Made by a program: the position numbers and the translations under genes
Source of the DNA: Candidatus Woesearchaeota archaeon
Lineage (GTDB): Archaea > Nanobdellota > Nanobdellia > SCGC-AAA011-G17 > UBA489
Length of the DNA stretch: 5,802 nt
Direction: 5' to 3'
NCBI GenBank assembly: GCA_030679025.1
Contig: JAUXTV010000085.1
Location: 1 to 5,802, forward strand
Notes under the pieces: generated by a model
What the model was told of the DNA's origin: nothing
Databases searched by the model: none
The model's input: the letters and a program-made list of their open reading frames with translations, nothing else
Shown here: one piece after another, positions 1 through 5,060 of the stretch
Numbering within the stretch: position 1 is the stretch's first letter
Layout of the letters: every line of letters begins with the position of its first letter

Positions 1-1
1 A

Positions 2-1126
2 AGCATAACAGTTTCTGCAACAAGCGTAACGATTTACAAAAGCGAGAGCTGCGGTCATTGCAGTATTTATTTAAAAGAATTTAGAGCATTTCTTGCTAAG
101 CAAGGCATAACTGATATCGTAGAAAAAAGTATTCTCAGTGATAAAGAAGCATTACAAGAACTTGATAGTTTTACTCGAAAGAGCAACATCCCCTATTCGC
201 TTCAGGGGCATATGGTCACTCGCATCAACGATCTTACTTTAGAAGGACATGTGCCTCTTGAAGCTCTTGAAGAAATATTTCAACAATATCCTAATCAACA
301 ATTTCCAAAACTTGTTCTTTTTCAAGACTCTATGGAACCCTTTGAAACTGAATATACAGTTCTTTTTCCTGATGGAGCTACAGTAGCTTGCACTACAGAC
401 AAGTCGTTTGCAGAGTGCACTGAACAACAAAATACTCAATCTTCCTCATGGAAAACTTCATTTTTCTTTCTTGTAGTATTTAACGCCTTCTTAGCAGGCA
501 TTCATCCTTGCACTATCACAGTGCTTTTGTTTTTCCTTGCCTTTTTGTTCACCTTAAGAAGATCACGTCTAAGTATTCTCAAAGTAGGCGCTGCTTATAT
601 TGTTGGTATCTTTTTAGCTTATTTTAGTATAGGGATAGGCATCCTCCGTGCTGTAACCTTTTCGAGCGATCCGCATTTCGCAGCAAAAGTAGGAGCATTC
701 TTAGTTCTTCTTCTTGGCATTTTTAATCTTGTGAGCTATTATCGAAAAAACACTTGGTCATTGGGCATGCCTAAGTTTGTCAAACCTACGCTTGCACGTC
801 TTCTAGAACGAGCAACCATCCCTACCATATTCTTAGTAGGTCTTCTTGTTGGCATCTGTTCTTTTGGCTGCACAGCAGGCATTTATCTTTCCATTATGAG
901 TCTTCTTTTGGTAAAGACACAGTATCTCCAAGGAATCTTCTATCTTTTCCTTTACAACTTCATGTTTATTGTTCCTTTGATTGTTATTTTAATCATGGCT
1001 GGCAATAAAAAAGTCGTCGCGAAACTCGAACATCTAGAATTAACAAAAGGCAAGCGCCTGAAACTAATTAGCGGCATCATCATGATTTTGCTCTCGTTGC
1101 TTATCTTTGGGATAATATGGATGTGA
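2..1126 (+). CDS. DUF411/CopG-like thioredoxin-fold domain fused to a CcdA/DsbD-type membrane protein (5' partial)
   Basis: Open from the window edge: the frame runs without a stop from base 2, so the ATG at 212 is internal and the true start lies outside. Visible residue 1 is base 2. Residues 8-140 form a thioredoxin-like domain with CGHC at 17-20 and NIPYSLQGH followed by LEGHVP (EGHVP at 81-85). That order of a CxxC, a Pro-containing segment and EGHVP resembles the DUF411/CopG periplasmic copper-protein family, though its usual SCHTA is here LQGHMVT. Residues about 152-374 hold six membrane helices arranged as two triplets: IHPCT (Cys170) opens the first and SFGCTAG (Cys290, with Cys286 nearby) the second, matching the paired Cys of CcdA/DsbD. 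Such carriers pass electrons from cytoplasmic thioredoxin to the cell exterior; the fused domain would be the acceptor. It overlaps the next gene by 10 bp. The CcdA assignment is firm; the DUF411 link is a motif match that could instead be a generic glutaredoxin-like domain. Confidence 0.85.
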   Translation, partial: SITVSATSVTIYKSESCGHCSIYLKEFRAFLAKQGITDIVEKSILSDKEALQELDSFTRKSNIPYSLQGHMVTRINDLTLEGHVPLEALEEIFQQYPNQQFPKLVLFQDSMEPFETEYTVLFPDGATVACTTDKSFAECTEQQNTQSSSWKTSFFFLVVFNAFLAGIHPCTITVLLFFLAFLFTLRRSRLSILKVGAAYIVGIFLAYFSIGIGILRAVTFSSDPHFAAKVGAFLVLLLGIFNLVSYYRKNTWSLGMPKFVKPTLARLLERATIPTIFLVGLLVGICSFGCTAGIYLSIMSLLLVKTQYLQGIFYLFLYNFMFIVPLIVILIMAGNKKVVAKLEHLELTKGKRLKLISGIIMILLSLLIFGIIWM

Positions 1127-1584
1127 TACCTATGCTTACTGCTGTCTTATTGATGATTGTTTTTCTTTTTTTTCTCTTTACTTTCTTCAAACGAACCCTG
1201 CAGAAACTTTTTCCCTTTTCCTTTTGTGCTTTATGCGCTAGCGTTTTCCTGACTTGGGTAGGTCTACTAAGCCTTAGTTTTTTTGCTGTTCCTGCAGATA
1301 CTACTCTTTTAGGAATCCTTATGGGGGAAAGCATTACAGGTATCATGTATAAAATTACCTTACAAAGACAACTTCAACCAAAAAATTCTGTCTTAAGTCT
1401 TTTCCTTATCTTGCTAGGGACATCTGTTGCTTATTTTGTTCTTACAAAAACTTTCATAGCATCATCACTCTCTGTTTTAATTCCTCTTTTCTTTCTCGCT
1501 CTTCTTTTATCTTTTCCAAAAAAAAAGAATTCATCATTAAAAACACAAACCTTGAGGGAAAAACTTGAACATTGCTGCTCATAA
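1117..1584 (+). CDS. multi-pass membrane protein with CALC motif, function unknown
   Basis: 155 residues, four to five hydrophobic helices (about 5-24, 41-60, 63-80, 91-110, 114-132). A CALC motif (Cys37, Cys40) follows the first helix and is trailed by a Thr-Trp pair (residues 46-47); LGILMGESITGI at 65-76 is a second recognisable stretch. From memory, small membrane proteins with a CxxC, a nearby TW and an 'ILMGxS..G' segment are seen in DPANN archaea and candidate-phyla bacteria, but I know of no function. The C-terminal tail is basic and ends in Cys-Cys (153-154), probably cytoplasmic and possibly metal-binding or redox-active. The start at 1117 overlaps the upstream gene by 10 bp; ATG 1132, just after the upstream stop, would remove only five residues and cannot be ruled out. 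The overlap with a CcdA-type protein suggests a shared thiol/disulfide pathway. Confidence 0.75.
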   Translation: MDVIPMLTAVLLMIVFLFFLFTFFKRTLQKLFPFSFCALCASVFLTWVGLLSLSFFAVPADTTLLGILMGESITGIMYKITLQRQLQPKNSVLSLFLILLGTSVAYFVLTKTFIASSLSVLIPLFFLALLLSFPKKKNSSLKTQTLREKLEHCCS

Positions 1585-1611
1585 TGGTCTTGGACGGTCT
1601 CATGAACAAGA

Positions 1612-1619
1612 GATATATA
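1612..1619 (+). promoter_or_regulatory. possible TATA box for the Met-rich gene
   Basis: The sequence GATATATA sits in the only sizeable gap of the cluster (79 bp, 1585-1663). Archaeal transcription starts about 25 bp downstream of the TATA centre, near base 1640, which would leave a leader of about 24 bases that includes the GGAGGT at 1652-1657. An internal promoter here would let the four downstream genes be expressed separately from the CcdA-like gene. Two GGTCT copies spaced 10 bp apart (1586-1590 and 1596-1600) lie just upstream and could be a regulator site, but a five-base repeat is weak evidence. Confidence 0.4.
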
Positions 1620-1651
1620 GTAACCATAAGAGAAGAAAAACATCAACTTAT

Positions 1652-1657
1652 GGAGGT
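1652..1657 (+). promoter_or_regulatory. Shine-Dalgarno site fixing the start of the Met-rich gene
   Basis: GGAGGT ends 6 bases before the ATG at 1664. It decides between that ATG and the longer in-frame reading from 1565, which would overlap the upstream gene and add 33 non-hydrophobic residues ahead of a good signal peptide. Confidence 0.8.
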
Positions 1658-1663
1658 ATACTT

Positions 1664-1954
1664 ATGAAATCAAAAGGAAACAAACTAATTCCCTTTTTAG
1701 CTGTGGCAGGCATCTTGTTACTTGTAGGCATTTTTACAGGAACTGACAACCTTGTTGCTGCAGACCAAGCACAGATGCAACCTATGATGCAACAAATGGG
1801 AAAGATGATGGAAACAACTGACAACATGCCTGAAGGCTGTGCAACCATGATGAATGGAGAAATGCATGGAAATAATATGGGCACCGTGATGCAAGGCATG
1901 ATGGGTTCATCCATAGGCATGACTCAAGAAGAACACGAGAGCCATCACAGGTAA
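1664..1954 (+). CDS. secreted Met-rich, probable copper-binding protein
   Basis: 96 residues. A Lys-rich start and a hydrophobic core (about 9-25), followed by NLVAADQ, look like a Sec signal peptide cleaved near residue 33, or else an uncleaved anchor. The remaining chain (about 36-96) carries 15 methionines, in pairs and MxxM spacings (for example MQPMMQQMGKMM at 38-49 and MMNGEMHG at 62-69), one Cys (59), and a His-rich end ESHHR. Clustered Met with His and Cys is typical of exported Cu(I)/Ag(I)-binding proteins; I recognise no named family. The start is set by the strong Shine-Dalgarno site 6 bases upstream. The next gene begins 4 bp after the stop. Copper binding is an inference from composition. 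Confidence 0.8.
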   Translation: MKSKGNKLIPFLAVAGILLLVGIFTGTDNLVAADQAQMQPMMQQMGKMMETTDNMPEGCATMMNGEMHGNNMGTVMQGMMGSSIGMTQEEHESHHR

Positions 1955-1958
1955 AACT

Positions 1959-2213
1959 ATGCAAGAGCGAACATCATCGTTATGGACTGGAATTATTATA
2001 GGAGCGCTACTTATGTTTTTTGTAGTGAACTTTCTCAGCAATAACTTCTTTTTTACATCTCTGATCTCCCAGAATTCCTGCTCCATGATGCATAGCTCTT
2101 CCTCTAGTTTCCATCATTTAGGATTTTGGCTGATATTAAGTATCTTAGTCATATTCGCAATCTTAACTTATCAATCACTAAATAATCAAAAAAGGAGACT
2201 AATTAAAAAATGA
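1959..2213 (+). CDS. small two-helix membrane protein with Cys/Met/His loop
   Basis: 84 residues with two predicted membrane helices (about 8-26 and 54-71). The loop between them has SCSMMHS (Cys41, Met43, Met44, His45), a serine run, and His52-His53 at the edge of helix 2. The basic tail KRRLIKK argues that both ends are cytoplasmic, so the loop would face outside, on the same side as the Met-rich protein encoded upstream. Cys/Met/His ligands suggest copper binding, but no family is recognised. It starts 4 bp after the previous stop with only a weak AGGT overlapping that stop, and its stop overlaps the next start (ATGA), which points to coupled translation. Confidence 0.7.
   Translation: MQERTSSLWTGIIIGALLMFFVVNFLSNNFFFTSLISQNSCSMMHSSSSSFHHLGFWLILSILVIFAILTYQSLNNQKRRLIKK
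2194..2197 (+). promoter_or_regulatory. weak Shine-Dalgarno site before the DUF2933-like gene
   Basis: GGAG lies inside the end of the upstream gene, 12 bases before the ATG at 2210. The spacing is long, so the ATGA overlap may do more of the work by letting terminating ribosomes restart. It favours ATG 2210 over the second ATG at 2216. Confidence 0.45.
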
Positions 2214-2425
2214 ACATGAAAAATCATAATCTCCTGATGATCCTTTGTTGCGCTATCCCTTTACTCCTTTTACTTGCTATCAATATTCTAGGCATCAACA
2301 ACAAATATCTCTTCTGGTTTGCACTGCTTTTATGTCCGGTTATGCACTTTGTCATGATGCAAATGCACCATAAACCCTCTTCAGAAACTCCTAAAGAACA
2401 AAAAGAGGGAGGTGGTTGTCATTGA
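2210..2425 (+). CDS. DUF2933-like small membrane protein
   Basis: 71 residues: a short Asn/Lys/His start (MNMKNHN), helix 1 (about 8-28) containing Cys13-Cys14, helix 2 (about 33-50), and a Met/His-rich segment LLCPVMHFVMMQMHH at 40-54, then a charged tail ending GGGCH. An MxNHxx...LCC start followed by a leucine-rich second helix running into 'LCPxMHxxM' and histidines is the pattern I associate with DUF2933, a bacterial and archaeal family of unknown function often found beside copper or other heavy-metal resistance genes. Cys42, Met45, His46, Met49, Met50, Met52, His53, His54, Cys70 and His71 are possible soft-metal ligands. It shares an ATGA overlap with the gene before and a TTGA overlap with the gene after. 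The family call is from memory of the motif, not a profile search. Confidence 0.75.
   Translation: MNMKNHNLLMILCCAIPLLLLLAINILGINNKYLFWFALLLCPVMHFVMMQMHHKPSSETPKEQKEGGGCH
2408..2414 (+). promoter_or_regulatory. strong Shine-Dalgarno site for the TTG-started small gene
   Basis: GGAGGTG, inside the last codons of the DUF2933-like gene (where it encodes the Gly run), ends 7 bases before TTG 2422. This is one of the two best ribosome binding sites in the window and is the main argument that the short frame after it is translated. Confidence 0.65.
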
Positions 2426-2523
2426 CTTTTTTTGAGCAACATAGAGGAAAGATTATACTAACTTCGTTTATACTCTATTTTGTCATTATGCTGATTATCA
2501 TGCACCCTACATGGTTTCAGTAA
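2422..2523 (+). CDS. 33-residue single-helix membrane protein, TTG start
   Basis: A short frame that begins with TTG overlapping the upstream stop (TTGA at 2422-2425) and ends with TAA at 2521-2523. The product has a polar, basic start (TFFEQHRGK at 2-10), one hydrophobic helix (about 11-27), and a short tail HPTWFQ. The positive charges ahead of the helix suggest an N-in orientation with the tail outside. Support comes from the GGAGGTG 7 bases before the TTG, the coupled overlap matching the ATGA overlap one gene earlier, and a protein-like layout. Met23, Met27 and His28 near the outer end of the helix echo the Met/His theme of the cluster. I recognise no family. It could be a subunit stabilising the DUF2933-like protein. 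It ends 35 bp before the convergent gene. Confidence 0.6.
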   Translation: MTFFEQHRGKIILTSFILYFVIMLIIMHPTWFQ

Positions 2524-2558
2524 GGATCATCTAAATTATACTTATTTTTGAGAGAAAC
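2524..2558. other. convergent intergenic gap, possible oligo-T termination site
   Basis: 35 bp separate the two converging stops. It contains TTATTTTT (2542-2549) on the + strand, the kind of short T-run at which archaeal RNA polymerase can terminate without a hairpin. No convincing stem-loop is seen, and the reverse strand has only an A-rich counterpart here. Confidence 0.3.
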
Positions 2559-4334
2559 TTAGTCGCTGACTTGGACTTCGACGTCTTTACCATAAATCTT
2601 ACGTAAATCTTCGAAAATCTTTTCTTTGATAAAGACATTCTTAGGCACTTTTGCTTCAGCCAATGCCTTTTCAAACTCTTCTAAAGAGCTCTTTTCCAAG
2701 CCACCTAAACCACCATTTGGCAAGAGTTTAGCTTTTAACACTTCTTTCTTTGGAGCGTCAATGTCCTCGATAATATAAGCAACAGACTCTAACAAGAAAA
2801 TGTCTCCAAACTTATCACCATACTTGATTCTGATACGAGCGCGCTCCACTTCCGCGCCACGTTTTCTTTGCACATATTCAACTACTGTTCTGATGAATGT
2901 TGCAGTCTCACGACGAACCTTCTCAATCTCATGCTTGTTCATCTTCGCGTAATTATCTTTTACTTTGATGATATCTTTGAAGTCCTCTAAAAACTTCTTC
3001 GGGAACTTTCCTTGATCAACTAAACGCTTGAGACCTAGTTCTGGCTTCACATTAGACATATTTTCCGCCACCAATACTTCTTCTACCGCTTTTCTACAAC
3101 TTTCATGGAGCTCATTGACAAACTTCTTTTCTGTCTGCTTCTCGATCTGACTGAACAATTTCTTGATACGCTGCAAGTAGTCTTTAACATCCGCAAGCAT
3201 TTTATCCATTTGCTTTCCAGTGATTTCCTTGATGACACCATGCTCGATGTCTTTGTGCGTCTTCACGGTATTCGCAAGGATAGTAGCGTATTTCTGCTCT
3301 AATAATTTTTCTCTCTTAACAAATATTTCTTCAACGAGCTTGACAGTTTCTTTTGGTGTTGGCGGCGGGACTCCATATAACATTAAAGCGGCCTGACTTG
3401 GATTTAAGGCAGCATAGTAGAGATCTTCTCCAACAATAGTGAGCAAGGTTCCTTTCGCGCGATCCACTAAACGAGTTCCCATGTCCATATGCACATCGAT
3501 AGCTTCTGGTGATGGACGAATACGACCCATCTGCAATAATAATTTCCAGGACATGAAAATACCACGATCATATAAGGGCACTCCATCTCTGAGGAACGTG
3601 AAGATAACTGGAGAAGCTTCCTTGATAGCATCCCAGAAATCAGTTAAAATGTAGACTTGAATGTGAAATTCTTTTTTAACACCAGCAATAGTCGCAGCTT
3701 CATAGCCCATACTTCTGATGATCGCGCCTAATTTATCACGCAACTCCAAGCGATTCATCTTTTTGACGTCAGTATCGTCGATAACGATAGCAATATCTAT
3801 ATCATTACTTTTCGCGTCACCCCGGAATAAACTACCAACTGCAACGTAACTGACAACATATTTTTCGAACTTCTTGATGACCATGGATCTGTGAATTTCA
3901 CTTACTTTGAGAGCACCTAACAAATCTTTTGCATCATACACAAAGAAACTATAAGAAATAAGATTGATTAGTTCATATTTTCCGTCAAAACATGCTTCAC
4001 GTAATTCTGTTAAAATTAATGCTTGCGGCTTCAAGTCTTTGTCAATTTCTTTTGCAATCTTGTCTAAAGATACTGCGATTTTGTCTCTAAAAATAAATTT
4101 ATCTTCCTTCAAATCTTGGGTATCATCTATCAAGACTAACACATCATTTACTGTAGAATCTTTCTTTTCTGGAGGCAATAATGCGATACCAATAATTTCT
4201 TTGTGACTTTCCAAAGCTTTTTTCTTGAACTTTTCCAACTGCACTTTTAACTTCTCAAATTTCTTTTTTAACTCCTCTTCGGACATTTGAGGAATTTGTG
4301 GTTGTGAAGTAGAAGATGCTGGAGGATTGTTCAT
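2559..4334 (-). CDS. large nucleotidyltransferase-fold protein with a degenerate N-terminal copy and HEPN-like region
   Basis: 591 residues, soluble and highly charged, no signal peptide. Residues 1-20 are Pro/Ser/Gln-rich and 20-45 form a Lys/Glu helix. Residues about 160-260 are a nucleotidyltransferase domain: VGS at 166-168 then NDID (Asp178, Asp180), the GS...DxD signature of the Pol-beta/MNT superfamily. The usual third carboxylate is not obvious: the later strand reads FHIQVYILT with Gln226. Residues about 50-134 align with 166-256 and appear to be a second, inactive copy (LL for SL of the GS loop; Val62 for Asp178). Residues about 278-400 are helical and HEPN-like (LVDRAKG..., ...SQAALMLYG at 313-321), without the Rx4-6H RNase motif. 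Residues 400-495 are helical and 496-591 a small mixed domain. Substrate unknown; protein or RNA nucleotidylation, or a non-enzymatic role, are open. A candidate TATA box lies 29 bp before the ATG, and no Shine-Dalgarno site is seen. Confidence 0.85.
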   Translation of the reverse strand: MNNPPASSTSQPQIPQMSEEELKKKFEKLKVQLEKFKKKALESHKEIIGIALLPPEKKDSTVNDVLVLIDDTQDLKEDKFIFRDKIAVSLDKIAKEIDKDLKPQALILTELREACFDGKYELINLISYSFFVYDAKDLLGALKVSEIHRSMVIKKFEKYVVSYVAVGSLFRGDAKSNDIDIAIVIDDTDVKKMNRLELRDKLGAIIRSMGYEAATIAGVKKEFHIQVYILTDFWDAIKEASPVIFTFLRDGVPLYDRGIFMSWKLLLQMGRIRPSPEAIDVHMDMGTRLVDRAKGTLLTIVGEDLYYAALNPSQAALMLYGVPPPTPKETVKLVEEIFVKREKLLEQKYATILANTVKTHKDIEHGVIKEITGKQMDKMLADVKDYLQRIKKLFSQIEKQTEKKFVNELHESCRKAVEEVLVAENMSNVKPELGLKRLVDQGKFPKKFLEDFKDIIKVKDNYAKMNKHEIEKVRRETATFIRTVVEYVQRKRGAEVERARIRIKYGDKFGDIFLLESVAYIIEDIDAPKKEVLKAKLLPNGGLGGLEKSSLEEFEKALAEAKVPKNVFIKEKIFEDLRKIYGKDVEVQVSD

Positions 4335-4357
4335 TCTAGAAAGAGAGGAAATTAGTT

Positions 4358-4368
4358 CTTTTTAAAGG
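4358..4368 (-). promoter_or_regulatory. TATA box for the nucleotidyltransferase gene
   Basis: Read on the minus strand this is CCTTTAAAAAG, preceded by CGAAA, which suits a BRE element. Its centre is about 29 bp from the ATG at 4334, predicting a leader of only a few bases. There is no Shine-Dalgarno site in the gap, in line with leaderless initiation. Confidence 0.55.
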
Positions 4369-4376
4369 TTTCGAGA

Positions 4377-4538
4377 TTACTGGACAAACACTGTTCGACA
4401 AGTTGCACGACATGGGCTCTTACCATTGCAAGTACAACCTCTGTAGCGCGTTACTTTTTTGCTTGCGCTGCTACTATAAGCTATCTGTTGAGAAGTTGTT
4501 GTAGTATAACTGCTCTGATTTTTAGCATAGTTAGACAT
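4377..4538 (-). CDS. 53-residue Cys-rich small protein
   Basis: The chosen start, ATG at 4538, gives 53 residues (MSNYAKN...). An in-frame ATG at 4550 would add MTLG but lies upstream of the start site predicted from the TATA box. The first 30 residues are Ser/Thr/Tyr/Gln-rich (for example YTTTTSQQ) and look disordered. The end is basic and carries four cysteines in a C-x-C-x5-C-x3-C array (Cys35, 37, 43, 47; GCTCNGKSPCRATC) before RTVFVQ. This could be a small zinc- or metal-binding knuckle, perhaps on a nucleic acid given the Arg/Lys around it. No family recognised. Evidence that it is a gene: the TATA box placed exactly for a leaderless start, the clean stop 42 bp before the nucleotidyltransferase gene on the same strand, and the otherwise unexplained 214-bp gap. 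Confidence 0.6.
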   Translation of the reverse strand: MSNYAKNQSSYTTTTSQQIAYSSSASKKVTRYRGCTCNGKSPCRATCRTVFVQ

Positions 4539-4559
4539 ACCCAATGTCATGAAGAATAT

Positions 4560-4569
4560 GTTTATAAAC
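4560..4569. promoter_or_regulatory. palindromic bidirectional TATA box
   Basis: GTTTATAAAC is a perfect 10-bp palindrome centred at 4564.5. The ATG of the + gene (4591) and the ATG of the - gene (4538) are each 26.5 bp from that centre, the distance at which archaeal transcription starts. One TBP site could therefore serve two leaderless transcripts, with direction set by flanking BRE sequences (AAAG on the minus side, AATAT on the plus side). It also rules against starting the + gene at 4549, because the box would then lie inside the coding region. Confidence 0.7.
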
Positions 4570-4590
4570 CTTTATTTGAGGCCCATATCT

Positions 4591-4995
4591 ATGAATGCCG
4601 ACGTACTACAAGAATTAGCTGCACAGCAACAACAGCATGGTAAAGAAGAAGGTCTGCTTAGTTATCTCAATAACTTTCGCTTTCATCTGCCTGGCGGATG
4701 GTCTAGAGAGCTTACTTTAGATTGCTGGGATGTACCTTACTCCAAATTAGGTTCAACTGCTCATTTCAGTCCTAAAAAACAGCAACAGACTCCTGCTCAA
4801 TTTTATAATTTTGTTGATCATGCACTTGTCGCTGAAGGCATTGTTATACCTTCTCATCTTCAACCTTTTGTCGGAGCTAAAGATCCTTTTTTTAAAGGCA
4901 TTCGCCAAGAGATGTTTGCTCTTCTTACTTTAGTTCTCCCAGGTTATGCACATCTTCGTGATGATGGCTATACTCATATTGATTTAAAGGCTTAA
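4591..4995 (+). CDS. hypothetical soluble protein, 134 residues
   Basis: No family recognised. It opens with a Gln-rich helix (ELAAQQQQHGKEE at 8-20), then FRFHLPGGWSRELTLDCWDV (29-48) with aromatic residues and a single Cys45, a second Gln run (KKQQQ at 62-66), and a helical C-terminal half (about 68-118) including a hydrophobic stretch MFALLTLVLPGYAHL at 108-122 that is too short and polar at its edges for a clear membrane helix. There is no signal peptide, so it is probably cytoplasmic. The start at 4591 is chosen over ATG 4549 because it lies 26.5 bp from the TATA centre, giving a leaderless transcript; the longer form would add 14 residues across the promoter. It is divergent from the Cys-rich gene and may share its control. 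Confidence 0.7.
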   Translation: MNADVLQELAAQQQQHGKEEGLLSYLNNFRFHLPGGWSRELTLDCWDVPYSKLGSTAHFSPKKQQQTPAQFYNFVDHALVAEGIVIPSHLQPFVGAKDPFFKGIRQEMFALLTLVLPGYAHLRDDGYTHIDLKA

Positions 4996-5024
4996 TTGCC
5001 TTCTTTCCGGAAATTCCTGCAATA

Positions 5025-5036
5025 GATTTATAAATC
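5025..5036 (+). promoter_or_regulatory. palindromic TATA box for the surface-protein gene
   Basis: GATTTATAAATC is a perfect 12-bp palindrome centred at 5030.5, 30.5 bp before the ATG at 5061. That predicts a leader of about 4-5 bases, too short for a Shine-Dalgarno site, and none is seen. No minus-strand gene starts on its other side, since the upstream gene ends at 4995 on the + strand. Confidence 0.65.
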
Positions 5037-5060
5037 ACTCCCGAATAGTATCAACCCTTA

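Noticed and set aside
239..439. Minus-strand frame antisense to the CcdA-like fusion
   Set aside because: Shadow of the real gene: no promoter or ribosome site and a low-complexity Phe/Lys composition.
212..1126. ATG 212 as start of the CcdA-like gene
   Set aside because: The same frame is open to the window edge and encodes a CGHC thioredoxin-fold segment that belongs with the following EGHVP part of the domain.
1565..1954. Longer 129-residue version of the Met-rich protein
   Set aside because: It would overlap the upstream gene by 20 bp, and the strong GGAGGT plus signal peptide point to ATG 1664.
1648..1964. Two minus-strand frames opposite the Met-rich gene
   Set aside because: They arise from reverse reading of ATG-rich codons (His and Ile/Pro-rich products), with no start signals and overlap with a well-supported gene.
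2524..2558. Hairpin terminator between converging genes
   Set aside because: No stable stem could be drawn; only a short T-run is present.
3105..4206. Three plus-strand frames inside the nucleotidyltransferase gene
   Set aside because: Antisense shadows of a 591-codon gene with recognisable motifs; none has a promoter or recognisable protein features.
2559..4334. MNT-HEPN toxin-antitoxin system
   Set aside because: It is a single long protein, no Rx4-6H RNase motif is visible in the HEPN-like part, and the Cys-rich neighbour does not look like a toxin or antitoxin.
4549..4995. 148-residue version of the hypothetical protein starting at 4549
   Set aside because: The extra 14 codons run across the TATA box, and ATG 4591 sits at the expected leaderless distance.
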